In this document: piece by piece, positions 44,290-56,600 of the stretch
Layout of the letters: the number at the start of each line of letters is the position of its first letter
Position numbering within the stretch: the stretch's first letter is position 1
Origin: Kingdonia uniflora
Lineage: Eukaryota; Streptophyta; Magnoliopsida; Ranunculales; Circaeasteraceae
Assembly: GCA_014058105.1 (NCBI GenBank)
Contig: JACGCM010001948.1
Span: forward strand, 3,472,001-3,536,000
DNA: 64,000 nt
Reading direction: 5' to 3'
Made by a program: the position numbers and the translations under genes
The notes under the pieces: model-generated
What the model was told of the DNA's origin: nothing
The model's database searches: none
Seen by the model: the letters and a program-made list of their open reading frames with translations, nothing else

Positions 44290-44556
44290 TGTTGAGAGAT
44301 AATCGATATAGAGTATACTAATAGTTTTATATCATGAGAACAAAAGGAGAGAGAAAAGAGAGAGATTCTTATTGATTCAATACTATTGTGTTTCTCTGTA
44401 CATAATATAAATATATGGATAACCTTACAACAAAGGTTACCTAACCTACTCAAACTCTCCCCATAACACTAAAGGGCCTATGGGCATTGTTAGGAATCTA
44501 ATAGGATACCCCAACCCTTTTGGGTTCCTATCTTGGGCTTGGACCCAACTCCTAAC
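44290..44556 (-). repeat. Copia B 5' LTR
   Basis: 267 bp, partner of 32126-32398, ending CTCCTAACA before the GATCT duplication. Confidence 0.92.
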
Positions 44557-44598
44557 AGATCTAAAGTACCCAGAGTTTGTGGGGGAGAAAATCTAAAT

Positions 44599-44855
44599 TG
44601 TTGGGATATGATCAATCTAGAATAGAACTATAGTAAAGCATGAACAAGAGAGAAAGTGAGAAAGAGATTTATTGATTATCATAACCGTGTTCTCTGTACA
44701 TAGTGCAGTGATATAAATAGACAACCCAAAAAGATTCCCTATTCTACTCTAACTCTCCCCATAACCCTATTGGGCCTATGGGTTTGCTAGGAGTCTGTAT
44801 AGGACACCCCAACCCTATTGGGTTCCTAGCTTGGGTTTGGACTCAACTCCTAACA
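44599..44855 (-). repeat. Copia C 3' LTR
   Basis: 257 bp, followed by the same purine tract complement (CTCCCCCTTGG) as in A and B. Confidence 0.92.
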
Positions 44856-45103
44856 CTCCCCCTTGGGGTGTTCCATACTAGGACGACTTGCCTCATTAAT
44901 ACCTCTGCCTAGCAAAACCCCTTGGGCAAAAAGTTGTGCAGGGAAAGAGTACAATCATATGCCCTGTATAGGTTGTGGACGCGTATACGTTGCCTCATCA
45001 AAACCTCCAGCCAGTAAAACCTCCTAGGATAAAAACTGCGCTATCAGGAAAAAGAGTACAACACGCATGTATCTACGTCAGGCTGGGACTACTCCCCCTG
45101 ACG

Positions 45104-46650
45104 TCAATCTCCCTGAGATCTATCTCCTTGAGATAATGAATCATGTAAACTGCGTATGCCGATTCCATGAACTAATCTCTTGAATGTAGGATATGCAAGA
45201 ACCTTCGTGAATAGATCTGCCTGGTTATCTTCTGAATAGACTTGAACAACGCTGATCTCATTCGTCTTCTGCAACTCGTGTATGTAGAAGAACTTTGGTG
45301 AAACATGCTCCGTTTTGTCACTTTTAATAAATCTGCCTTTGACTTGAACGATACAAGCTGTATTGTCTTTATTAAGTGTCGTTGATTTATCTTGGATAGA
45401 ATTCAGACCGCAACTCCTGTTGATATGGTTGATCGTAGACCGCAACCAAAATCGCTCACTGCCAGCTTCATGTAGTGCAAGAATCTTTGTGTGGTTTGAG
45501 GATGTAGTAACCATTGTCTGCTTTACTGATCTTCATGAAATCGCAGTATCTCCATACAAGAATACATAACCCGATTGAGATTGGCCTTTATGTGGATCTA
45601 ACAAATATCCTGCATCGGCGTATCCTATAATGTCCCATTTGCCAAGTTGTGGATAAAACAAACCCCAGTCTTTCGTACCGATGAGATATCTCAGAATGTG
45701 CTTGATCTCAATCCAGTACATTTGGGTAGGAACAGAACTATGGCAAGCCAAACAGTTCACTGCGAATGAGTCATTGGGTATAGTATACCCACCTAACTAT
45801 AGCAAAACACCTCCTAGCTATGGCACCACGTGTCCTAGGAGTTTCTCCCCCCTATTAAGATGGTGAAAGATGTCGTTGTCCACACCCAAGTGTTAGACGT
45901 ACAATAAATGACTTAGTACCATGTGTTACATCCATATCGAAGTGTTAGATAACTCTATCGATATATATTGCTTGGTGTACGAGTGCCACTATAAAGATGT
46001 TCGATCTGTAAATCGAGACACTCTTGATTTCCCAAGGTCTTGTATTTTGAATTTCTTCCCAATGTATTCGGTGTCTCTCACGATCTTCCCCTGAGGTCTA
46101 ATGATATCCAAATCATTTAGTAGACTGTTATGATGACACTGAAGCTAATTTATGTATAAGAATGCATGGACACATAAAAATATTTGTAAAGTCCTTGACC
46201 TTCAAATACTCAGTCAACTATGTCACATGGGCCTATTGCTTCAAGTCAACAATAACTTTTCCAGTTTTATTACGTACACACTTCGTGTGTCGGGCTCAGT
46301 TGCTTTCAGAAGCTTATACCTTCCCAGGTAGCTGCATGTATATATCCGTATATAGTTTCCCATATAGATACGCGGTATTTACATCAGACGCATGTCTAGC
46401 TTGTCCCCAAAAACTTGGCAGACTAATAAGTACTAAAACGTTATAGCGTCTATAACCAGGTGATAGGTCATATTACAATCGATTCCAGATCTCTTAAAGA
46501 TTTCCAGGGCAACTAGTCTTGCCTTGACCAAATTATCTCTCTGAGTTAATAGTGTTTCCGTAACTTTCCCATTTATAACTGATAGGCTCAATGGTATCAC
46601 TTCGCATTATGCGTAAGCTGAGCTCCGCTCGGATTCCAGACACCTACTTT
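45104..46650 (-). pseudogene. Copia C RNase H and reverse transcriptase remnant
   Basis: The frame 45104-45514 is a good Copia RNase H end, with 'KDNTACIVQVKGRFIKSDKT', 'VSPKFFYIHELQKTNEISVV' and 'SEDNQADLFTKVLAYPTFKR'. 45533-45760 gives the end of RT ('RYLIGTKDWGLFYPQLGKWD', then a GYADAGYL block). Further upstream, to about 46650, the RT is recognisable only at DNA level by its similarity to element A and B. Confidence 0.82.
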
Positions 46651-46654
46651 TGTT

Positions 46655-47900
46655 AATGTATAACAACACACAGTCGTTTATAATAATTGGTTCTGAATCC
46701 TCATCCTTGATGGCGAATACAACAGCGAATATGAATACCTTGTAAATGGGTGGTTCCATCCTCGATGAACCGACTACACCATTAGTCATATTTGTTCCTT
46801 ACTCTGCAGCTCCCCGGCTCAGAATATTTTTTTCCAACGGTACTTCGCACTAAGCGCGAGCCTCAGATTTGTTTGCGGTACTAATTCCCCTGGAACGTTC
46901 TGCTGCAGTACTAGTTCCCCTATAAAGTTCTGCTATGTAGGTGTATTACTTACAGGTACATACACTTAAGGTACTTCAATAGTACCTATGAATGCGTCTA
47001 ACAAATCATTTGCGATCTATTGGAGGTTTGAAATCCGTTGAACCTTATTGTCACCTAACTTATGTATAGGGATCTAGATGAGATAACGATGGTGTTTTCT
47101 AAGACCTCTTGGAAAAATCCTCAGCATTGACTGTCATTTCTCCCCCCAATGTTGGGAATATCATCTCATCAAAGTAACAATTATCTGCCCTGCAGTATAT
47201 ACGTCGCCAGTGAGTCCAAATATCCAATGATAAATACGAATCGTAACCCACATAATACCAGGCCGATGATGAGGGTCCCATCTTCATACATTGTGGTGCG
47301 ATTGGCACCTGGACGGAACATCCAAATGTTCATCGATGGGCGACACCGGGCTCCGACCCAGTTACTAGTCACTTTTTGGGAAAAAATAATTTGATGATTT
47401 GCTAAGGAACGAACCTTAATCAGTGCTGCGAGAAAAAAAATGCATTTCCCACACAATTACTGGAAGCTGTGAACATAATAACAGTGGCCTAGCAATTATC
47501 CAAAATCGCTGTATTAGGTTCTCCGTCAATCCCAATATGGGCATGGTATGAGGTACTCACGATGCTCAATCATCTATCCCATTTAGCGGTAAAATAATTA
47601 TCAAAAACTTGTGAGTCACACTCTCAATCCCCCGTCAAGTAGCATCGATCGACTTGGATCGGTTAATCCAGGGGCTGAGCCTGCGAACGATCTAAGTGAG
47701 AAGTCCTGCTAACATTGCATTCGTAGAACTATCTCCTAGATGCGCCTTTAATGACCATAAATATTCAAGTGTGCCACTATGTGGATGGAAAGGTCCACAT
47801 GGGTCTCCATGGATGCGGTTGGAGCAAAGGCTGGAGATCCCACTCCACCTTGGTCATAGTAGACTTTCCTTAAAAGCAAACGTTACACGTACACTCCTAG
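46655..47900 (-). pseudogene. Copia C integrase remnant
   Basis: Homologous to the integrase of A and B. The end of the domain and linker lie at 47099-47456 ('SAWYYVGYDSYLSLDIWTHW'), with further degraded pieces to about 47900. It contains no Helitron at the position where B is interrupted, so it serves as the empty site. Confidence 0.72.
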
Positions 47901-48978
47901 ATCTTCTCCCCTTTCAAGGAAAGGTGAGATGTAATCCCGATAATCCTCCTCGTTATCCCAGCCAGAGGAGTGTATTAGAAACCATTCTAATAGCGTGTGC
48001 TAACCTTTAGACATTGAGGGAATGCACAAAACCTGGTCTGTCATTTTCTTCGATAGTCATTACGTGATAACTATTATCATGTATTTCCCAAAACTCAGTA
48101 AAATATGTCTGGATTTACTAGTTTATAAAATGGTCTAGATACCCTGTATCGTACCGTGAGAGAGTAATAGCGTAACGCACTCGGTGCGTTCTATCATGTT
48201 GGCCGTGCCAATGATATTCGTGTCATCCCTGATGCACAAGGTTAGACAAGAAATATATGCATAGTTAAAAAGGATCGAGTGCGTGGTACTAAATGTCTCT
48301 GAGACATATGCCGCTACTCATCCGATTATCGGTCATGCTCAATGAGCAGAGATAACCATAGGCAGGTTGTATGTAGTAGGTCAACTAGCATACATAGAAT
48401 TTAACTACTTCCCAAGCAATAAATTTGAATAATCATAATTTAGAACAAATGGAGAATCTCATGTATGTCACGAGCACTTTATTGAAATATAAATGATATG
48501 TTCCCAACAAAATCAAAAATATTGATAACAAAAAGGAAATCAAGTTTGTACTAGAAATAAAACTACTAGTACTCTCTCTATTGTAACATCACATGACTAC
48601 TGGAAAATTGTTACGGATCACTCCGTATGTTGATCCATGACGACATCAGTGTCGTCGAAGAAGTTTGACGCTGCTAACTCCAGAGGGGTGGAGTGAGTGT
48701 CAACAACTGCCTGGTGGGTTCAGACTCTATCACCGGTAGCCATCTGTGGTGCAAGGCATTCCCGTGCCCAGTGTCTTGTGTCACCGTAGTTAAAGTAAGT
48801 AGATCCCTGATCTGGCTTCTTCTCCTTCTTAACATTGCCTAGTGTCCAGGATTGGTTAAATCCTTTACCTCTCCTAGGGCCAAAGGGTCTCTAGTTCCCA
48901 ACCTTCTCGTATCCCCTGGTAGCCTCCCCTGCCTCTTCCAAATCTTTGTCCCCGACGTGCAGAGTTGTTTCCTCGAAA

Positions 48979-49590
48979 CTAAACATTGTTTGACGCAGGT
49001 AACGACGCACTCCCAGCGGGCCGCATAGCATGATTTTTCATCAGAGGTGCATCGTTCTGCTTAGAGAGGAGCAATTCCTGAATCAAGACTACATGATTCT
49101 TCAAGTTCTCTCGCCGATATTGCCTCTGAATTGTAATATTTTTGGCATGAAAGGTTAATAGAGTCTTCTCTATCATTGAAGCATCAGTGACTTTCTTTTC
49201 ACACAACTTAAGTATAAAAGTGATTTTATGGACTGCTGAGTTGTAATCAGCGACCGTCCTAAAATTGTGGAACCTAAGGGTGTTCCATTGGTGTATCGCT
49301 TTTGGGAGAATAATGGTCTTATGATGACCATAACTCCCCGGAAAGCTTACCCATAAGTAAGCTGGCTCAACCTTGTTGAGGTATGCAGTCTTCAGGTCAT
49401 CCTGAATATGATGACGGAGGATAAGCAAAGCCCATGCTTTGTCTATGGGATCTTCCTTGTTGCCAATGACGATGGTCTTCTGCAGACCAAGTGACTTCAA
49501 GAATAAGTCAGTGTAAATGCACCAAGTGAGGTAATTGGCTCTAGTGAGCAGCAATTGTGGAAATTCAACATTTTGTAGTATCACAAACAT
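48979..49590 (-). pseudogene. Copia C gag remnant
   Basis: A 203-codon frame with 'VEFPQLLLTRANYLTWCIYT', 'LPKAIHQWNTLRFHNFRTVA' and 'RPAGSASLPASNNV' covers the gag N-terminal and central parts. The downstream basic and zinc-knuckle part (48780-48960) is out of frame. Confidence 0.82.
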
Positions 49591-49599
49591 CTATAATAC

Positions 49600-51631
49600 A
49601 AGATATAGATTGTAATAAGAGACAATCATTGATAAATATATCAATTGTATTAAAGACAAATCATACTACTTAGAATAAAACTAAAAAAATGATTCCTAAT
49701 CATCTTATAGTTGAACCCTGTTCATATCCTAAAACTTATAAATTTTTTATAATAATTAAATATCAAATTTTACCATGTAAAATGGCGATCTTAATCTTAG
49801 GTGTGCGTTTTAATAGAATCTTAGCCAAGATTGATATTTAAAACCACTAGATGTGTGCGTTCCTTATGAAATCATTTTGAAGTACATGAAGTCCAATCAT
49901 TACTAAAGGCAATTCATAACATAGAAGCCAGTGATTCTCAATCATTAACTATAGGTGAACCTTGTTCATATCCTATGAAGCGTTAAATCATAAATTTACC
50001 CCGTAAAATGGTGATTTTAACCTTTAAAGTGCATTTTAATAGAGTCTTAGCCAAGACAGTGATTCAAAACCACTAAATATGTGTTATCCTTATTATGAGA
50101 ACTAGGGTGTTCTAACCCCGTAAGTTCCATAAAGGTAGGTATATCTAGCAAAATGAACCATTTGCTATGAATATGAGGGGTATTAGATGTTTAGCTGACA
50201 AGTGGTTCCATCCCGAAGTCAGCTGGGTTCACAAGATAGGTTGATTAGGCCTGTCTTTGAACTAACAATCAAGGGTACTATATAGTGCTATTAATGCCTA
50301 TATACCTCTAAATGTTATGCTTGTAGCATCTAATTGCACCTAGATATAAAAAATTGGTTCCTCAAACACCAAGTTTTTAGAAATAAAATTAAGTCAATTC
50401 CCAATTGAGCTCTAGTTAATTGTCCGTGACAATGAATTGTGATTTAGATATGACTCACAGTCGTATGCTAAATTAGTCTTAATTTTGTATTATATGTGAT
50501 CCCTGATTATGATAATTAGTATTCTAGGGGAATACCAGTAATATCCTATTAGCTATCGTAAATATACTTAAATAAGTATTACACTAAACACTTATATCAC
50601 ATATAAGTGAGTCAATGCTCCTATACGAGATACATATACCTAAAAAAAATTAAAAAATATTTTGCATAAAAAAATATCAAAATGGGCTCCCCACGGGGTA
50701 GGTCCAGTCAATAGAAATTTTTCAAAAAAAATTGGGCTCAATTTGACCAAAAATAGGGCGATTTAAAGCCGTTTTAGTGTCTGGACCGGTTCTGAACCGG
50801 TCTGACTTGGTCTGGGTCAAGGCCTGGACCGGGTTGATATGGTCTGAACCGGTCTGACTCGGTCACACGTGCCCCGCACGTGCACCACACGTGTCACACA
50901 CGTACACAAATTTCCGACCAAGATTCCGGCGTCCGGTCGGTCTCCGGTGATAGTCCGGCAATAGTCTGACGGCCGCCACGTGTCACCTCCGGTAACTATC
51001 GCGCGTCACGACATGCCGCACGTGCCACACATATACCAGGGCATACCACACGTGCCACACACGTGTCAGGGCATATCACACGTGTCGCGCACGTGCCATG
51101 CCATATCAGTGTGTCACGTATCCTTGATACGTGTCACAACTGACGTCACTATAGATAAGGATGATGTCATAAATAAATAAAATTTTGAAAGAAAAAAATA
51201 AATAATTAAATGATGACGTCAACGACAAAAAAAATGCCGTTTTTGGCCGTGAAACTGCCTTGTTTCAACGAACGATTCCTGACGATTGGGGAATCTCCCA
51301 GAGACGTACCATATATCGCTGGAAAGCTCTCGGAGTAATCTATTCAACCAAAGTGTTATCGAATCAATAAAATATCCACACTGAAATATATACTTGTTTT
51401 AAAACAGCCCTTTAACAAGGGTAAAAAATACTAAAAACTCTAGTTTTTAATCCGAAAAAATAGGGAAAAAATAGGTTTTTGAAACATGCTGATCTATGAT
51501 ATACTATAGATCTGAGTATAGGTATAAAAAAACGTAAAATACATCTTCTCCTGATCGCTTGGTTTCCGTGAAATCTCTGATTAGACGAAAAGATCTGATC
51601 TCCTCGTTCTTAGAGCTTACGTGCTGATACA
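49600..51631 (-). other. Copia C 5' leader with dense ACGTG motifs
   Basis: Non-coding leader. Between 50865 and 51140 there are about ten ACGTG cores, many as CACACGTG or GCACGTGCC. The end next to the LTR (51612-51631) reads CTTACGTGCTGATAC, giving TATCAGCACGTAAG on the coding strand at the primer-site position. Confidence 0.7.
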
Positions 51632-51880
51632 TGTTGGGATATGATCAATCTAAAACAGAACTATAGTAAAGCATGAACAAGAGAGAAAGAGATTTATTGA
51701 TTATCATAACCGTGTTCTTTGTACATAGTACAGTGATATATATAGAAAACCCAGAATGATTCCCTATTCTACTCTAACTCTCCCCATGACCCTATTGGGC
51801 CTATGGGTTTGCTAGGAGTTTGTATAGGACACCCCAACCTTGTTAGGTTCGTAGCTTGGGCTTGGACTCAACTCCTAACA
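51632..51880 (-). repeat. Copia C 5' LTR
   Basis: 249 bp, partner of 44599-44855. Confidence 0.92.
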
Positions 51881-51885
51881 TAAAC

Positions 51886-52325
51886 CACTCAACACTGTCT
51901 CACATCTTCTATTATTTATAGGCTCGATGGAGGTGATGTCATTGTAGAGATGTAAAATTACAGTAGTATCCTTAATACAACTGTATTCCATCTCCTGATC
52001 TATTTTAAGTGATGTCTTCCATTGTCTTGTTGCCAGGTCATCATACTTATGCGGAAAACTCGTTTTGGTCAAGGTCGAGGTTGATTGCTATGTTCTGTTT
52101 TTGTCTTCTAGCGGTGGTCTTCAAAGTCGAGGATGACTATGATGTTGTGTCTTTTGTCTTTTAGCGGTGGGCTTTGAGATTGAATCGAGATCGACCTAAG
52201 TAATTTCGTGGTCAACCGGATCGAGGAGGCTACTACATGTATAACAATAAAACTCATAAGAAAATCTATTTAAATAACGTCTGGATTAGACATTTAATCT
52301 AACATATTCAAGCATATCTTATGCC
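51886..52325. other. Intergenic DNA between Copia C and a hAT element
   Basis: No gene recognised. Two imperfect copies of a GGTCAAGGTCGAGG/TTCAAAGTCGAGGA-type stretch occur around 52065-52170. Confidence 0.4.
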
Positions 52326-53047
52326 TAGGGGTGGCAATGGGTCAGGTTTGGGGCGGGTGGAGCAATACCATCCCCATACCCGCCAAATTACCCTACCCCA
52401 AACCCGGCCCAATACCATTTAACTTAAATGGGAATACCGAAACTCGCCCCAGCACCCGTTTAAAAATCATAAATTGCCTGTACAAAAAAAAAAAACCCGA
52501 GCTGCTTGGAATAAGTTTGGGATAATTCTTCATTTAATCTTCAATAGAATGAGGAAAAATGAGCTGAGGATTAGAGGTAATTTAACCCTCACTTGAGCCA
52601 ACTGAGGATCAGAGACAATTTAGCCCTCACTTCTGCATTGAGCCATAACTGAAAACATGTCTTCAAAATAAGGTTAAAATGAAGTCAGCTAGTTTCGTTA
52701 AGTCTGTATAAAAAGAAGAGAAGCTGATGGACAGATGAAGATTGAAATAAAGTTATGAAGGCAGGACTGGAGGAGAGAAGGAAGAAACATGTCTTTTGTC
52801 TTCAGAGTTCAGAAATCAGAATTAGGTTTAACTTGTATGTAAGGGTATTCACGTCATATCATGTATAAATGGGTCGGGTGATGGGGCCCTATTTATTTAA
52901 GCCTTAAACCAGACCCGCCCCATTAAATAAATTGTTGTTTTTTTTAAACCAAACCCGCCCCATACCCGCTATAGTCATACCAAACCCGCCTCATTAAGGC
53001 CGGGGCTAGGCAGGGCCCCGGTGGGGCGGGTTAAATTGCTAGCCCTA
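52326..53047. mobile_element. Non-autonomous hAT-type element, second copy
   Basis: 722 bp, with ends TAGGGGTGGCAAT and ATTGCTAGCCCTA, bordered by the exact 8-bp duplication CTTATGCC (52318-52325 and 53048-53055). It is nearly identical along its length to the element in the LHCB4 intron (9820-10538) and in the same orientation. It lies about 650 bp upstream of the proline-rich gene's ATG. Confidence 0.93.
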
Positions 53048-53055
53048 CTTATGCC

Positions 53056-53696
53056 AGTGAAGATCCATGGATCATGACCTCGTGAGAAAAATTAAACATA
53101 ATAGTAATCAACATATCTTATGTTAATAAAGTTGAATAAATGGAAAAAAAAACAAAAAACAAAAAAACAAAGCACAATTGGGAATTAAGAAACATAGTTT
53201 GCCCCCAAATTCCCTACAGTACACAATTAACTCCCCCACCACAACCAATGAAGTAAACAGCACTTTCTATTTTTTGAAAACGTAGCTTTGAAGAGAGAGA
53301 GACAGAAGTCTTTTTCAAAAACCAAATCGACTCCTGGAGTTTTCTCACTTCTCAAGCAAAACTCACTCACCTCATAATTACACAAATGCCACTCTCTCTA
53401 TCTCTCTCTTTGATTCGCTCAACAGTAACGGTTTAACGGTTCCCATTTGAACCATAACGGCGTTTTAACGGAGTCGTTAAGAGAACGTGAAGGTTTAGTT
53501 TCAACCTTTCAGGTGAAAATCATTGAAGTTGTTCCCTTTTTAGAGGAACAAACCCTAAATGAGAAATGCTGAGGAGGATTGGTGGTTTTGAGCTTGATTT
53601 CAGATCTGTTGATGTGAAGTTGATCTGATGGTTTGAGTGGTGTTGATTTGAGGTGTTTGTGTGGGAAAATTAAGGTTTTTGTTTTGAGATTTGAAG
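53056..53696 (+). promoter_or_regulatory. Promoter and 5' UTR region of the proline-rich gene
   Basis: Contains a CT-rich stretch (CTCTCTATCTCTCTCTTTG at about 53394) typical of plant 5' UTRs, and no competing long frame. No confident TATA box or start site could be chosen. Confidence 0.4.
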
Positions 53697-56600
53697 ATGA
53701 ATCGGAGTATTAGGGCGGAGGAGTCTTTGCTTTTTGGTAAAAGGGGGCAGGAATCGAGAATGAGGGTAGATAGGAAGCAACAAGGGAGGAGTAATGTGGT
53801 GGGATCAGTGATGAAGGAGAAGGAGGAGGAGTTGGCTTTGTTTTTAGAGATGAGAAAACGGGAGAAGGAGCGCGATAATATGCTTTCGCTTCAAAGTTCC
53901 GAAGAGTTTGATGCTCCATTAGGTATGGCACCCTCTATTTCATAGTATGTGTGCTTAGTTATCTGACGCTTTGTTGAGAAAATTTGATATTTTTTTGTAA
54001 ATGTTAGGATTTGCATTATGGGACTGACAAAATTAACTTCTTTTTCTTCTTCTAATGTTGTAAGTTTGGTGGAAAAAAATTAAAAATGTTAGACTCAGGG
54101 GTCGTGGTGTGAGCAAGGGTAAATTTTTTAAGTGAAAGGAGCATTGTTCTGCGGTAGTGTGAACTTGGCGGATTGTCTTTTCACTTCGAGCATTTTGGGA
54201 TTACATTTAGGAAAGTTTTAGTTATAATCAAATGGCAAACGAGAAAGTCAGGTTCTGTTAGTTGGGATATATGTATAATGTGTGGGGGTGGGGTTGTTTT
54301 AGATGTCAGACAACATGTACAGTTTTATTAGGCTACTATTGAAGAAGGTGGTGTTTTTGGATGCCCCAATTAGCAGTTTTATATGACCATAGGAGATTGT
54401 TTTAGATGCAGAAATGGAATTTGGAATAGGTTTTCGGGTTGACTACTGTACATATTTGTCTTAATCAGATAGATTAAGCGTCTGGATCACCCTGGTTTAC
54501 GAAAAAGAAAAAAGATTGTATGTCCTGTTTTGCTAGGTGTGATGGATTATAGGTTTTGTGTTGGTGATATTTACGTGTTTGGTCCAGTACTTCACGTTAT
54601 CTACTGATAAAATTTTATGAGCCTAATTATAAGAAATATTGAGAAGATAAAATATTCTGGCTTTCTGACTTTTTTTCTACTCTTATTTTCTCTTAATGTA
54701 AGTGGTATGTCGTTGCTACAGAAACTAAACCTGGCAGTTTCCCCATCTTCAATATTGTGCAATCCACAACCACACGCAAGACACCGACTGACGATTTCTT
54801 AAATTTTGACAATGACAAAAATGATTACGATTGGTAAGTTGGAAGCATCTCTTTGTTTTTCATAATAAGTCAACTTAATTTCTTTTGCAACACACTAGGT
54901 TTCCTCATCTATGTTTTCCCTCTTAAATGATGCGTATTTTTAGTTTTCTGGTGTATTTAATCTTGTGAAATTGGTAACCTATCTAATTTTTTTGTTTATA
55001 TAATTAATACAACTTGTATATTCCTATAATGTCAAATGTATTTAGTGTAAATTGATTATGCGGAAGCCAATAATCAATTGGGGGAAAGAACACTAGTTTA
55101 ATCAATTGGGGGAAAGGAATTAGGTTCTTGACTATGTAACATGGACACTCAATATTCCAAAAAAAATCCGTGTCTAAACGTGTCGGACACTCGGACACAC
55201 CGACACTCGTTTTGACACTCTAACAGACACTTCTTGCTTAGATCATAACCTTTTGACATAGCTTTTAGAAAGTTTTCAATTCTTATACATGTTATTCAAC
55301 CATACTAACTAGTATCATTCTTTTTTGTTTGTTATTATTTGTAAATTAACCCATAAGTTAATATAACCCATAAGTGTTGGGACTTGTTTGTTATTAGTCG
55401 TAAAAATATGTCGTAAATTAACCCATAAGTGTGTTAGATAGGTTAAGTAACCAACATAAGCATAGTAGAAAATAAGAAATAAAATTTTTACAGCCGTGTT
55501 CCCGTTTTTATATATTTTTGGGTCGCCGTGTCCGACACCCCGTACCCGTGTCCGACACCGACACCCGTATCCGTGTCGTTACCTAGGTTCTTGAGGAACC
55601 CTAATTTTATTTATTAGAACTTTTCTTCTAAGCTTAACTAACTATTGGAGAAAGTAAAGAGTGACTCCCTTTATAAAACTAAGGAGAGAGGCCAACTACT
55701 GTGGTGCACGCCCTACCTTTTATCCCTTTTTTTCTTGATCAATCTTGATGACTTTTAAGATTATAAGAAGATATAGATTTTGTTTAGAGCCCTGATTAGC
55801 TAACCCAGCTAACCCATGGGGGAGCTCTAGATAGCTACCCCACCAATGAGAAAGCTCCACCTCATTTAAAGCTAAAAGGGCTACCTAATGAGCAGGTTAC
55901 CATCTCTCTCCTCTTTTTTCTCTCTCATCCAACAAATAATCAAATAAAATCTGGAAACCAACAACTTCACACAATTTATCCAAAAAAATAAAAAATTCAT
56001 GCTCCAATTTAGTTAGTTTTTCATTCCCAACAAAAAATAAAATACATTTTCTTTAACCAACGGCTTGATACTAAAATGTAAGAGTGTTGAACACATCTGA
56101 ATTCAAGAGTAATTTGGGGGAACTACATTAGAATGTAACACAAATTAAATAAAAATTACAAATTAGTATGACTTTCTTGTTGACGAGAAGAGATAAATAG
56201 AGATATACCTTTTGGGAGAAGAACAAATCACGCTACAAACCCTTCTCTAGAATTTCAAAAAATGCGATCTCCTATATTAGTCCAGCAAATATTTTATTGA
56301 AGAAACTTCACTGTGAAGGAAACCCAAAGTGAAAGGTCCTATATTCTTGGTTGAGATGCCTATTTTTGGCGGTAAAAACCTATTTTGGGAGAAGAGAAAT
56401 CCCTATTTTTAGTGCGTGAAAAAATGGGTAAAAAAAGAGAAACTGGAACAAGTTGTCTGCAGGTTTTATAAAACACGTGGACCACTCACAGGCCACGGGG
56501 TAGCTATCTAGCTCCCCCACGGGTTAGCCATTCATTTTCCTTTTGTTTGTCCTATTACACTGCACATTCTCACTTCTTTGTTCATCAAATGCAATGAAAT

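Larger units (their letters stand above)
32126..44556 (-). mobile_element. Copia LTR retrotransposon B, split by a Helitron
   Basis: The LTRs at 32126-32398 and 44290-44556 are near-full matches (TGTTGAGAGATAATC to ACCCAACTC.TAACA). The exact 5-bp duplication GATCT borders both ends (32121-32125 and 44557-44561). Total length is 12.43 kb. Without the 5.07-kb Helitron at 34102-39174 it is about 7.4 kb, matching elements A and C. Coding remnants run on the - strand: gag near 42.5-41.7 kb, protease and pre-integrase near 41.2-40.8, integrase near 40.7-39.2, RT and RNase H near 34.1-32.65. All are more degraded than in element A. Confidence 0.93.
44599..51880 (-). mobile_element. Copia LTR retrotransposon C
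   Basis: The LTRs 44599-44855 and 51632-51880 both start TGTTGGGATATGATCAATCTA and end ACTCAACTCCTAACA. The flanks TAAAT (44594-44598) and TAAAC (51881-51885) are a 5-bp duplication with one difference. The element is 7.28 kb in the same orientation and family group as B, from which it is separated by only 42 bp. The LTR pair is visibly more alike than those of A or B, so this is the youngest of the three. Coding frames are still broken. Confidence 0.93.

Noticed and set aside
32126..51880. B and C as one tandem array sharing an LTR
   Set aside because: There are four LTRs of two distinct sequence types, with separate 5-bp duplications and 42 bp between the elements.
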